Shown here: in pieces, positions 7,809 to 16,500 of the stretch
Position numbering within the stretch: position 1 is the stretch's first letter
Layout of the letters: each line of letters opens with the position of its first letter
Source: JBLHKT01 sp043101615
GTDB taxonomy: Bacteria; Planctomycetota; Phycisphaerae; Phycisphaerales; UBA1924
Reading direction: 5' to 3'
DNA: 23,266 nt
Assembly (NCBI GenBank): GCA_043101615.1
Contig: JBICID010000132.1
Coordinates: 1 to 23,266 of the forward strand
The notes under the pieces: generated by a model
Database searches by the model: none
The model's input: the letters and a program-made list of their open reading frames with translations, nothing else
Told to the model about the DNA's origin: nothing
Program-made: the position numbers and the translations under genes

Positions 7809-8216
7809 GTGGCCCTGACGAACGCAAAGCACGCCCTCGCGCTCCTGACGCTGTCCGCCTGCACGCACGGCGCGTCGGCCCAGTCGTTCGACGTGAGCTG
7901 GTACACCATCGACGCCGGCGGCGGGACCAGCAGCGGCGGCCCGTTCACGCTGCGCGCCACCATCGGCCAGCCCGACGCGTCCGGGCCGCTCACCGGGGGC
8001 GCGTTCACGCTCAGGCCGGGGTTCTGGCCCGGGGCGCTGCGGGGCCCGTCCTGCGCCGCGGACGTGAACGGAGACGGCGTGCTGGACCTGGGCGACATCC
8101 AGGCCTTCGTGGCCCTGTTCCTCGCCGGCGACCCCGGGGCGGACTTCAACCCGGACGGGGTGCTGGACAACGGCGACATCCAGGCCTTCGTCACCGCCTT
8201 CCTCGAAGCCTGCTGA
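7809..8216 (+). CDS. Paralogous small exported protein with WYTID-GGG domain and GC-type dockerin
   Basis: A 135-residue paralogue of the preceding product with the same order: signal peptide (about 1-24, ending GASA-QS), VSWYTIDAGGGTSSGG, ATIGQPDA, GFWPG and a C-terminal double D-G-V-L-D repeat ending LEAC. Its dockerin has diverged (LGDIQAFVALFLAGDPGADF) and is clearly different from the two upstream modules. A GTG start is chosen: GGAG lies six bases before it, and the signal peptide begins there. The function is unknown. The C-terminal Cys is the last residue. Confidence 0.88.
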   Translation: MALTNAKHALALLTLSACTHGASAQSFDVSWYTIDAGGGTSSGGPFTLRATIGQPDASGPLTGGAFTLRPGFWPGALRGPSCAADVNGDGVLDLGDIQAFVALFLAGDPGADFNPDGVLDNGDIQAFVTAFLEAC

Positions 8217-8268
8217 ACCCCCCCGTACGCCCACACCCCGCCTGCACCGACCGGGCGTCTGCGCGGGC

Positions 8269-8274
8269 TAGGGT
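8269..8274 (+). promoter_or_regulatory. -10-like TAGGGT six bases before the PhnP-like hydrolase
   Basis: TAGGGT is followed by TGCTGC and then the ATG at 8281. The spacing implies a leaderless or nearly leaderless transcript. The AGGG inside the hexamer could alternatively act as a poor ribosome-binding site. Confidence 0.45.
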
Positions 8275-8280
8275 TGCTGC

Positions 8281-9138
8281 ATGTCGGGCGTGCGCGATAT
8301 CCGCTTCACCTTCCTGGGCACGGGCACCAGCGCCGGCGTGCCCGTGATCGGGTGCGACTGCGCCACCTGCACCAGCACGGACCCGCGCGACGCCCGCCTG
8401 CGGACCAGCGCCTGCCTCCGCTTCACCGACGGGCACGGGCAGCGGCGGACCGTCCTGCTCGACGCGGGGCCGGACCTGCGCCAGCAGTCGCTCGCGGCCG
8501 GTCTCGACCGGTGCGACGCCATCCTGATCACGCACAACCACGTGGACCACGTCTGGGGGCTCGACGAGGTCCGACGCTTCAACGCCCTGATGGGGTCGCC
8601 CATCGACGTGTGGGGGGACGGGCACACGCTCGAGAGCCTGCGCCGCGTCTACCGGCACGTGTTCGAGCCGCACAGCAACGTACAGAAGAGCTTCATCGCC
8701 GAGCTCATCGCCCGAGAACTCACCCCGCTCGACCCGATCGAGCTGTACGGGCTGCGTGTGACCCCCCTGCCGCTGCTGCACGGACGCCTGCCGGTGCTGG
8801 GCTTCCGCCTGGAGCACGCCGACGGCTCGCGGGACGGTGTGCTCCCGCTGGCCTACTGCACGGACGTGAGCGCGATCCCGCCCGAGACCTGGGCGCACCT
8901 GGAGGGCCTGAGCGTGCTGGTGCTCGACGCGCTGCGGTTCCGGCGCCACCCAACGCACCTGACGGTTGGGCAGGCCGAGTCGATCGCGTCCCGGGTCGGT
9001 GCTGATCGGACCTTCTTCGTGCACATGACCCACGACGTGCGCCACGAAGAGACCGAATCGGACCTCGGGCCGGGGATCCGTCTGGCGTATGACGGCATGG
9101 AACTTCTTTCGTCGACGGATGTGCCACAGGAAAGTTGA
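8281..9138 (+). CDS. PhnP-like metallo-beta-lactamase-fold hydrolase
   Basis: Cytoplasmic metal-dependent hydrolase, 285 residues. The N-terminal strand FTFLGTGTSAGVP is followed by a Cys cluster C25-D-C27-A-T-C30, as in PhnP-type proteins where it binds structural zinc. The metal site is H85-N-H87-V-D89-H90 in THNHVDHVWGLDE, followed by a later Asp in AYCTDVS and a His in FVHMTHD near the C-terminus. This matches PhnP-type phosphodiesterases (cyclic ribose phosphate in PhnP itself), but no phosphonate genes are nearby. The substrate is therefore unassigned, and a general phosphodiesterase role is inferred. It is preceded by TAGGGT rather than a good ribosome-binding site. Confidence 0.92.
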   Translation: MSGVRDIRFTFLGTGTSAGVPVIGCDCATCTSTDPRDARLRTSACLRFTDGHGQRRTVLLDAGPDLRQQSLAAGLDRCDAILITHNHVDHVWGLDEVRRFNALMGSPIDVWGDGHTLESLRRVYRHVFEPHSNVQKSFIAELIARELTPLDPIELYGLRVTPLPLLHGRLPVLGFRLEHADGSRDGVLPLAYCTDVSAIPPETWAHLEGLSVLVLDALRFRRHPTHLTVGQAESIASRVGADRTFFVHMTHDVRHEETESDLGPGIRLAYDGMELLSSTDVPQES

Positions 9139-9265
9139 AATCAGGGTCGGAATGTGGTCGAATGTTGTCTGATCCGACGCGCCGCACGAGCGGTGCGACC
9201 CGCGACAAACCTTTCTTCCGGGGTGAAACCCGGGGCGACCGCGGGACTGCGAGAGAAGGTGGACC

Positions 9266-9433
9266 ATGTCAGAGCAGGTGGACAGCACCCCGAACGCTCC
9301 GACCCCGGTCACCCACGCCGAAGACCTCGGACGCGGGCTGACCGGACTCTCCAGCGCCTGGCCACTCCGCGTGGAGTCGGACGGCGTCACCTCGCGGCCG
9401 GATCCGAATCAACGCACTGACCAGACCAACTGA
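9266..9433 (+). CDS. Possible small protein of 55 residues, unknown
   Basis: An ATG preceded by AAGGTGG at about four to ten bases opens a 55-codon frame that ends at TGA. Third codon positions are about 80 percent G or C by my count, as expected for coding DNA here. The product is hydrophilic and has no membrane segment or recognisable domain; it contains EDLGRGLTGLSSAWPL in its middle. It stands alone between the PhnP-like gene and atpG. It could be chance in GC-rich DNA. The DNA at 9139-9265 upstream has no clear gene. Confidence 0.42.
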   Translation: MSEQVDSTPNAPTPVTHAEDLGRGLTGLSSAWPLRVESDGVTSRPDPNQRTDQTN

Positions 9434-9566
9434 CCGCTGGCTGGTCCGGGGCTGACCCCCCCCACCACCCGGTCTCCCGGGCCGTGCATTCGTGCCGGAC
9501 GGCCCGGTCAACCCCCGGTTTCAGGCCCGTGCGGGCCGGTACCAGGGGCGGGCGATCGGTCCGTCG

Positions 9567-9582
9567 TTTCTGGGCCCAGAAA
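9567..9582. promoter_or_regulatory. 16-base perfect palindrome upstream of atpG
   Basis: TTTCTGGGCCCAGAAA is its own reverse complement with no spacer. It sits 63 bases before the atpG start and 50 bases before the -10-like TACACT, a reasonable position for a dimeric regulator. A T-tract is absent, so it is not a terminator. The rest of 9434-9645 is GC-rich, with a G8 run (9622-9629). Confidence 0.4.
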
Positions 9583-9631
9583 GGGGTCTTTCGTGGGCCC
9601 GGGGGCGCTTTCCGCGGGCTTGGGGGGGGTC

Positions 9632-9637
9632 TACACT
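9632..9637 (+). promoter_or_regulatory. -10-like TACACT eight bases before atpG
   Basis: TACACT is followed by CCCTCC-rich DNA (9638-9645) and the ATG at 9646. There is no Shine-Dalgarno sequence; the bases before the ATG are C/T rich. This suggests a leaderless atpG transcript. Confidence 0.5.
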
Positions 9638-9645
9638 CCCCTCCT

Positions 9646-10527
9646 ATGGGCAAAAGCCGCGAGATCAAGGGCCGCATGAAGGCGGTGGGCAACATCAAGC
9701 GCATCACGCGCACGATGCAGATGATCGCGACGAGCAAGTTCGCTCGCGCCCAGCACGCCGCGACCGCGGGGCGCCCGTACAACGAGACGCTCAACGAGCT
9801 GGTCGGGCAGCTGACCGCCGCCGCGGGCGACGACGCCTCGCACCCGCTGCTGAAGGCCTCGAACCCGTCGGCCCCCGAGCTGACCCTGATCCTGACCTCC
9901 GACCGCGGGCTGTGCGGGCCGTACAACGGCTCGGTGATCCGCCTGGCACTGGGGCACCTGCGCTCGGGCAAGGGGAACAACCGCGTCGAGGTGGTGGGCA
10001 AGAAGGGGATGAGCGCCCTGAAGTTCGCGAAGGTGAAGGTGGCCCGCCAGCACACGCAGTTCGGCGACAAGCCCGCCTACGAGGACGTGCAACGCCTCGC
10101 CGACACGTTCATCGACGCCTTCTCCTCGGGCGAGATCTCGGGCGTGCAGATCGTGTCGATGCGGTACTACTCCGCGGGCTCGCAGAAGGCGGAGGTCCGT
10201 CGCCTGCTCCCGTTCGACACGTCCGAGAGCGCTCCGGGCACCAAGGCCGGTTCCGAGAACCCGGGGCCCGGCGTGTACGAGTTCAGCCCGGACGCGGAGA
10301 CGCTGCTGGGCTCGCTGCTGCCCGCCGCCGTGCGCAGCCTGCTCTTCCAGGCCTTCAACGACGCGGTGGTCTCCGAGCACGTCGCCCGCATGGTGGCGAT
10401 GAAGGCCGCGACCGACAACGCGGGCAAGATGGGCAACTCGCTCAAACGCCAGTTCAACCGCGCCCGCCAGGCCCAGATTACGACAGAATTGACAGAAATC
10501 ATTTCCGGAGCCGCGGCTTTGGAGTAG
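9646..10527 (+). CDS. atpG: F1F0 ATP synthase gamma subunit, isolated from other atp genes
   Basis: Central rotor shaft of F1 that couples proton flow to ATP synthesis at the inner membrane. The 293-residue product shows the family N-terminus (SREIKGRMKAVGNIKRIT then TMQMIATSKF). The middle has the SDRGLCGPYNGS motif, and the C-terminal helix has VSEHVARMVAMKAATDNA followed by RARQAQITTELTEIISGAAAL. The length is normal. The start at 9646 matches the family N-terminus; the frame is open further upstream without a better start. Normally atpG lies between atpA and atpD. Here it lies between a hydrolase/small ORF and a convergent peptidase, with its own promoter-like sequence and terminator, so it is monocistronic. 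Confidence 0.97.
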   Translation: MGKSREIKGRMKAVGNIKRITRTMQMIATSKFARAQHAATAGRPYNETLNELVGQLTAAAGDDASHPLLKASNPSAPELTLILTSDRGLCGPYNGSVIRLALGHLRSGKGNNRVEVVGKKGMSALKFAKVKVARQHTQFGDKPAYEDVQRLADTFIDAFSSGEISGVQIVSMRYYSAGSQKAEVRRLLPFDTSESAPGTKAGSENPGPGVYEFSPDAETLLGSLLPAAVRSLLFQAFNDAVVSEHVARMVAMKAATDNAGKMGNSLKRQFNRARQAQITTELTEIISGAAALE

Positions 10528-10551
10528 AATACTGGTGGATTTACCCCCCCA

Positions 10552-10579
10552 CGCGGGACGCCTTTACAGGCGTCCTGCG
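10552..10579. repeat. First hairpin downstream of atpG
   Basis: CGCGGGACGCC (10552-10562) pairs with GGCGTCCTGCG (10569-10579), eleven pairs with one G-T, around loop TTTACA. There is no T-tract of its own; it lies immediately upstream of the true terminator. Confidence 0.6.
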
Positions 10580-10587
10580 ACACCGCC

Positions 10588-10620
10588 AAGCCCCCGGCCG
10601 TCAGGCTGGGGGCTTTTTTT
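10588..10620 (+). terminator. Rho-independent terminator of atpG
   Basis: AAGCCCCCGGCC (10588-10599) pairs with GGCTGGGGGCTT (10604-10615), twelve pairs with one G-T, loop GTCA, ending in a seven-base T-tract (10614-10620). It separates atpG from the convergent M16 peptidase. Confidence 0.93.
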
Positions 10621-10634
10621 CGCTCGCGACCGCG

Positions 10635-13382
10635 TCAGTCCTTCGACGCCGGTCGGGCAAGCACGCTGATCGGGACCGCCCGCAGGGCCTCCTCCAGTCG
10701 CTCGCGACAGTCCACCGCCGTGACCGACGCGTAGTCCGACACGATGCGGGCCGTCTCGGACGGGGGCGCGCCGGTGAGAGCCACAGACGCCAGACGCGCC
10801 GCCCACGAGAACTCCGACGCCAGCGACCACTCCGCGCCCGCGACGGTCCGGGCCCGGGCCGTCTCGAGCTCCTCGTTGGTCGGCCCGAGCCGGGCCAGCC
10901 CGCGCGCGATGTCCAGGGCCGTGTCACGCGCCCGGTCGATGCCGTCGCCCTCCGCCTCGGTCAGGATCATCAGGGCGACGCGCTGCGGGGTCGCGGCGTC
11001 ATAGGCGATGGTCGCCAGGTCGTAGCGACGGTCCAGCGGTTTCAGCCCCGCGTCCTCCAGGCGGCGCGCCAGCACGGACGCCGCGACCACCAGCTGGCGG
11101 ACCTCGCCGATGGACAGGTCGCGCGGGACGGGCCACGCCAGGGCCAGGGCGGACTCCTCGCCCGGCTCGGAGGCGAAGGCCGTCACCCGGACCGGAGCGC
11201 CGGGCGCGACGGGGCCCGTCGTCGGCGCCGCCTCCGGGCGCGCGACCGTCAGACCGGCGAAGGCGCGCGCGATGATCTCCAGCGCGGCCTCGCGGTCGAT
11301 GTCGCCCGCGACGGCGACCGCGCCGGGCGAGGCACGAAGCACGCCGGCGAGCGATTCCCCCGCCCGGGCCGGATCGCCCGCGGGCAGGCGTCCCCCGTCA
11401 TCGAGTGCTTGCCCGACGGGCCGACGCAGCAGGTCCTCCATCGTCCGCAGCGCCAGGCGATCGGGCTCGCGCCGGGCGCCCGCCTCGCGGGCCTCGTCGC
11501 GCTCGAGGGCACGACGAACATCGGCCTCGTCGATGCGAGGATGGGTCAACGCCGACGCGAGCAGGCGGGCGGCCGTCTCGAAATCGCCCGGCGTGGTCAC
11601 CACGTGCAGCGACACCGAGTCGTCGGTGCGGTCGAGCCGGAACTCCAGGTCCGCGATACGGGCGGCCGTGAGCAGACGCTCGCCGTCGGGCGCGTCGGTG
11701 TCGGGCGCGTCGGCCAGGGCACGCAGCGCCGCGACCGCCAGGCCGGCCCCGCCCCGATCGTCCCGGTCCGGGACACGCGCCAGCGTGAAACGCAGCGCAA
11801 CACGCCCCTCGCCCCGGTTCAGGGCCCGGTGCCGCACCAGCAGACCGCCCGGGAGCTGCGCCGACAGCACGCCCGAACCCGTATCGATCGAGACCCCCTC
11901 GGGAACGACCGGGGCGAGCGAGCCCGACTCCGGCAGCACATCGCGCGCCCCACTCCCCTCGCCGACGCGCGCGACCGGAAGCGTTCGCCCCCGGGCCAGG
12001 CCCAGGCGGTAGTCCGTCAGCACGCCCGCCGAGTGCGGCAGGGCGCCAGGAGGCCCCTGCACCGCGATCGCGACACGCTCCGGATCGAAGAGCTGTCGCG
12101 CGGCCACCGAGACCATCTCCGGGCGCATGGTCGGGGCGCCGTCGTTGAGCAGGTCGAGCAGCACGCCCGGCGGGGACGGCGCGTGCGGGTCGGCCTCGGA
12201 GGCCAGCGAGGCCGCCAGACGCGACGCGGGAAGCGACCGGCGCAGGTCCACCCGCTTCTCGAGACGTGACCGCACGCCGTGGATCGCCGCGTCCAGCTCC
12301 TCGGGCGTGACCGGGTCGGTGGCCATCGACCCGACCGAAGCGGCGAGCAGGCGCACGCCGCGCGAGGCCTCCCCGGGCGGGAAGGCGGCGCTGAGCTGCA
12401 CGAGGCGGAGGCGTGCGTCTCCCCGCTCGTCGCGGACGGGCAGGAGGATGTCGATCGCCAGGGGCTCGGAGCCCGCCCAGTCCGGGTTGTCCCGCGCCTC
12501 ACGGGCGGCCCGGTCCCGCAGCACCTGCACCGCCAGCGCCTGCTCGATGGAGTGCTCCCCCCGGAAGACGCCCGCCCACGCCAGCGTGATCTCCGCCTCG
12601 GCCAGGCCGGGCGATTCGGCCCGCACGGTGCGCGGCGTCGCCGGCGGATCGGCGCGATCGGGATCGAAGTACCGGGCGGGCGGCGCCGGACCGTCGAGCC
12701 CGGCCAGCGCGTCCCGGGCGGCGCGCAGCACACGCTCCGGCTCGAGCGGCGAGACCACGACCAGCGTCGCCGCGCTGGGCGTGTACGTCCGCGCCCGGAA
12801 GGCGTTGACGGTCTCGGTCGTGAGCGCGCCGAGCGTCTCGGGCGGGACCGAGGGCCATCGGTGGTCCAGGGCGGTGCCCGGGAAGAGCCCTGCGAGCAGG
12901 GTCCGCTGGGCCCGGGTCTCGGGCGTCTCCTCCTCGTACTCCGCCAGCACGACCGCCCGCTCGCGCTCCAACGCCTCGGGCGAGGCGGGCGTGGGCACCA
13001 GCACCGTGGCCAGGGCCGCGAGCGCCGCCTCCAGCCGCCCCGGCTCCGTGACGATCCAGAACGCGGTGTGCTCCAGGTTCGTGTAGGCGTTGCGGTCCTG
13101 CCCGACGGGCAGGCCCAGGCCGGCCACGTCGTCGTGCCCGGGCTGCCCGCGCTCCGGGCCGGTCAGGGCCAGGTGCTCGACCACATGGGCGGCGCCCCGC
13201 TCCCCGGGGCGCTCGTGGGCCGAGCCCACCTCCAGCCGGAGCCAGCAGGCCGCCGGCGCCGCGGGGTCGTCCACACTCCGCACGACCAGCCTGAGCCCGT
13301 TGTCGAGGACCTCGGCGTGGGTCTGGGCGCACAGACGCGCCGTCGCCAGGGCGAGCAGCAGGACGGCCGGGATGGTCAGCAT
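10635..13382 (-). CDS. M16 (pitrilysin/insulinase) family zinc peptidase, exported, two-domain
   Basis: Predicted extracytoplasmic metallopeptidase of 915 residues that would degrade peptides within a clam-shell chamber. It has a signal peptide (MLTIPAVLLLALATARLCAQ). The inverted zinc motif HVVEH gives His66, Glu69 and His70, and the third ligand is a Glu in LERERAVVLAEY (about 139-141). QDRNAYTNLEHTAFW matches the family's N-A-x-T segment. A second M16-type half without an HxxEH motif follows (about 470-915, with ALALAWPVPR), typical of the catalytic/inactive domain pair in one chain. An alternative ATG at 13412 would add ten residues; 13382 is preferred because it begins the signal peptide. 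It lies downstream of the helicase gene on the same strand. Confidence 0.9.
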   Translation of the reverse strand: MLTIPAVLLLALATARLCAQTHAEVLDNGLRLVVRSVDDPAAPAACWLRLEVGSAHERPGERGAAHVVEHLALTGPERGQPGHDDVAGLGLPVGQDRNAYTNLEHTAFWIVTEPGRLEAALAALATVLVPTPASPEALERERAVVLAEYEEETPETRAQRTLLAGLFPGTALDHRWPSVPPETLGALTTETVNAFRARTYTPSAATLVVVSPLEPERVLRAARDALAGLDGPAPPARYFDPDRADPPATPRTVRAESPGLAEAEITLAWAGVFRGEHSIEQALAVQVLRDRAAREARDNPDWAGSEPLAIDILLPVRDERGDARLRLVQLSAAFPPGEASRGVRLLAASVGSMATDPVTPEELDAAIHGVRSRLEKRVDLRRSLPASRLAASLASEADPHAPSPPGVLLDLLNDGAPTMRPEMVSVAARQLFDPERVAIAVQGPPGALPHSAGVLTDYRLGLARGRTLPVARVGEGSGARDVLPESGSLAPVVPEGVSIDTGSGVLSAQLPGGLLVRHRALNRGEGRVALRFTLARVPDRDDRGGAGLAVAALRALADAPDTDAPDGERLLTAARIADLEFRLDRTDDSVSLHVVTTPGDFETAARLLASALTHPRIDEADVRRALERDEAREAGARREPDRLALRTMEDLLRRPVGQALDDGGRLPAGDPARAGESLAGVLRASPGAVAVAGDIDREAALEIIARAFAGLTVARPEAAPTTGPVAPGAPVRVTAFASEPGEESALALAWPVPRDLSIGEVRQLVVAASVLARRLEDAGLKPLDRRYDLATIAYDAATPQRVALMILTEAEGDGIDRARDTALDIARGLARLGPTNEELETARARTVAGAEWSLASEFSWAARLASVALTGAPPSETARIVSDYASVTAVDCRERLEEALRAVPISVLARPASKD

Positions 13383-13469
13383 TCGTGTCACGGGCGGGTC
13401 GTCGGGGGTCATACCGGCGGGCGCGGGTTTCGCTGCGGGGCGGCCGGCCGGCCCGGGGATCGGTCGCAC

Positions 13470-13516
13470 GCCCCCGGGGGGGAGGGCCCGGGGGGAGAGG
13501 GCCCGGGGGGAAAGGG
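13470..13516. repeat. 15-base GC-rich tandem repeat between helicase and peptidase genes
   Basis: Units GGGCCCGGGGGGAGA (13484-13498) and GGGCCCGGGGGGAAA (13499-13513) are flanked by a degenerate copy (13470-13483) and the start of another (13514-13516). The repeat lies just after the helicase stop codon, inside the 140-bp helicase-peptidase spacer. Confidence 0.75.
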
Positions 13517-13522
13517 AACTGG

Positions 13523-16500
13523 CTAGAGCGGGTCGAGGATGGCGCAGGGGCCTGTGCACCCGGCGCTCTTCCGGTCGAACTCGCCCGCCAGGATCCCTCG
13601 TATGGCCTTGTCGACCTTCGCGCTGATCCGGTCCACGTTCAGATCGGCAAAGGCGATGGGCCCGACCTCGCCGGACTGGAGCAGCCAGTACTCGCAGACG
13701 CCGTCCAGCTCGGGGTCCTGCCGGAGCTGGCGCAGCGCGAGCATGTACAGGCCCATCTGCAGGTCGGTCTTCTTGACGTTGACCAGGCTGTCCCTCGGGT
13801 GGCCGGTCTTGTAGTCGATGATGCGCTCGCCGGACGGGGTGAGATCGACGCGGTCGAGCTTGACACGCACCGTGTGGGTCTGCCCGTCCAGCGCCCAGCG
13901 GAGCCGGACGTCGCGCTCGAGCTCGGCGATGTGCAGGTCGCGGTTGTGGTGGCGTTCCCAGAAGCGGTCGAGCTGCGAGCGGATCTGCAGGAGCTGGCGG
14001 TGGTCCACCTCCTGGTCCTCGGGCCAGGACTCGAGAAAGTACCGGTGCGCCAGCGCCTGCAGGTCGTCGAGCGTCGGGGTCGGCTCGCCCTCGGCGTCGG
14101 CGGCACGCCACCGATCGTAGAAGCGGTGCAGCGCCTCGTGCACCGCGGTGCCGACGAGCTGGGCCGGGCCCGTGGTGTCGCGCAGGCGCAGCACGTGCTC
14201 CACGAAGTAGCAGCGCGGGCACGTGTCGTACAGGTTGATCTTGGAGTACGACAGGTCCAGCGGCCCCGCGACCGGGTGCCGACGCGAGGGCGCCGCCTCG
14301 CCCACCAGCGCCCGGCGCACCGTCTCGCCGAACTCCGACAGCCCGGCGTCCTCGGCCCAGCCCGGGACCGTGCCGGTGCGCCGCGCCTGCCCCACCAGGC
14401 GCAGGCGGTCCGCCGCGGAGGCCAGGGCACGCATCGCCTCGGGCGGGGTCCGGTCGCCGTCGTCCCGCTCGGCGAGCGCGAGGGCCCGTGCCGCGTCGCG
14501 CCGCGCCTCGACGCAGGCGCGGTCGAGCAGGTCGCGCGCGTCGGCGCGCTGCCTGAACTCCAGCGCCTCGGTCTCCAGCTCGTCCCGCGCCCGCCCGGTC
14601 AGGAACAGGTCCGAGGCGTCGATCGCCTCCACCAGCCCGGGCGTGCGCAGCAGCTCGTTCATGTACGACTTGGACCGCTTGTCCTTCGGGGTGGTGCCCA
14701 CCAGCACCAGCCGGCGCCGGGCACGCGTGCAGGCGACGTAGAACACGCGCCGCTCCTCGTCGTCGTGACGCTGCGCCCCCGACAGGCCCGTGACGTCCGC
14801 CGGGCCGAGCCCCGCGGGCAGCGCCGCGTCCTCGGATCGGTTCGACTGCGGGAACCCGTGACCGGACACCACGCGAGCCACGAACACCGTGTCGAACTCC
14901 AGCCCCTTGGCGCTGTGCGCCGTCACGACGCTCACCGCGTTGCGACCGTCCGGGTTGGCGTCCTCGTCGGTCTCCAGGCGCGCCTCGCCCGCCGGGTCGA
15001 ACCGGGCCTTCTCCTTGTCCGACAGACGCTGGTAGTACCGCCAGAACGCCCGCAGGTCGCGCGGCTGCTCCAGACGCGAGACCCGCTCACGCGCGAAACG
15101 CAGCACCGACGCCACCGACGTGGCCCGGGCCAGGTGGTCGTCGTCGCCGATCAGGTCCGCGGTCATCAGGCCCACGCGACGGATGATCCGCAGCACCGCC
15201 TCGTCGGCGCGGGCCTGGGTCGCGACCGGGGCCAGCTCCTCGGCGATGGCCAGGAAGGCCCGCGCCGCGGGGTCGTCCGCGTACCGCTCACGCAGGAACG
15301 CCACGAACGTCGGCGCGGGGCCGTCGCCCGGATCGGGGTCCGGGTCGTCGTCCAGCGCGCTGCTCAGGCGCGCACGCGAGCTGACCGCCCGGAACGCACG
15401 CACCAGCGAGAACGCGTGCTGCGGGTCGGCCGAGACGGGCGGACGCGTGAGCAGGCGCAGGACCTCGGCGGGCGCGGCCGGGTTGACCAGCAGGTCGATC
15501 CAGGCGAACAGGTCCTGCACCCCGGCGTCGTCGAGCGGGGTGGGCCGGCGGGCCGCGACCGCCGGGATCCCCTCCACCTCAAGCTCAGCCAGCACGCGCT
15601 GGGCCTCGGTGTTCGTGCGACACAGCACCGCCATCTCCGAGAAGGCGATGCCCTTCTTCGCGTGCAGCTCCCCCCGGCGCATGCGGAGGATGGCGGTCGC
15701 GATCGCCTCGCCCGACTGCTTCTGCTCCGTGATCCGGACCGCCGTGACCGGCGGGGGCGTGCCCTCGTGCGCGCGCTCGCGTCGGATCTCCTTGTCGGGC
15801 GCGAAACGCGAGTTGGCGCCCGTGATGATCGCGTTGGCCACGTCCAGCACCGGCTGCGTGGAGCGGTAGTTGGTGTCCAGCGTGATCGTGGTCGCCGTGG
15901 GCCAGATGCGACCGAACCGCGTGAACGACTGCTCGTCGGACCCCCGGAAGCGGTAGATCGCCTGGTCGTCGTCGCCCACGACCGCCAGGTCCGGGTTGGT
16001 CGCCGGCGGGCACAGGGCCCTGAGCAGCCGGATCTGCGCGGCGTTGACGTCCTGGAACTCGTCCACCATCACGTGGCGCGCCCCGGCCCGCGTCATGTCG
16101 GCGGCGAGCCGGTCGCGCTCCAGCAGCTCGGCCGGCAGACGCATCAGGTCGTCGAACGTGACCCAGCCCCGCTCCAGGCAGGCACGCTGGAACAGCCCGC
16201 CCAGGCGGGCCTCCTCGCGGAACCGCTCCAGGCTGGCCCGCTCGCGACGGGCCTCCGGGGCGCCGTCGGACTCCAGCTCCGCGAGGCGCGCCTGGGCGTG
16301 GGCCAGCGCGTCCGCCGGCGACACCGCGCTGTTGTTCAGCAGCGACAGCGTCTCCCCCGCACGCTCGATCGCGCTCGGGATGCCCGACGAGGCCAGTTGC
16401 CGGAACAGCCGGTGCGCGTCGGTGAGCTCCTCGAGCAGCAGCCGCTGCTGGGACGAGTCGATCAGCTCCGGCGAGGGCGGCAGCCCCGCGCGGTCGGCGT

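Noticed and set aside
4706..8236. Minus-strand open frame of 1176 codons across the dockerin genes
   Set aside because: It mirrors three well-supported plus-strand genes and spans their terminator and promoter; the composition is typical of an antisense shadow in GC-rich DNA.
8227..8258. ACGCCC/GGGCGT inverted repeat after the third dockerin gene as a terminator
   Set aside because: The arms are only six bases with a loop of 20 and no T-tract; too weak to call.
10635..14222. M16 peptidase frame extended upstream to 14222
   Set aside because: The extension runs through the helicase nuclease domain in another frame, is Ala/Arg/Pro-rich and lacks domains; the signal peptide at 13382 marks the real start region.
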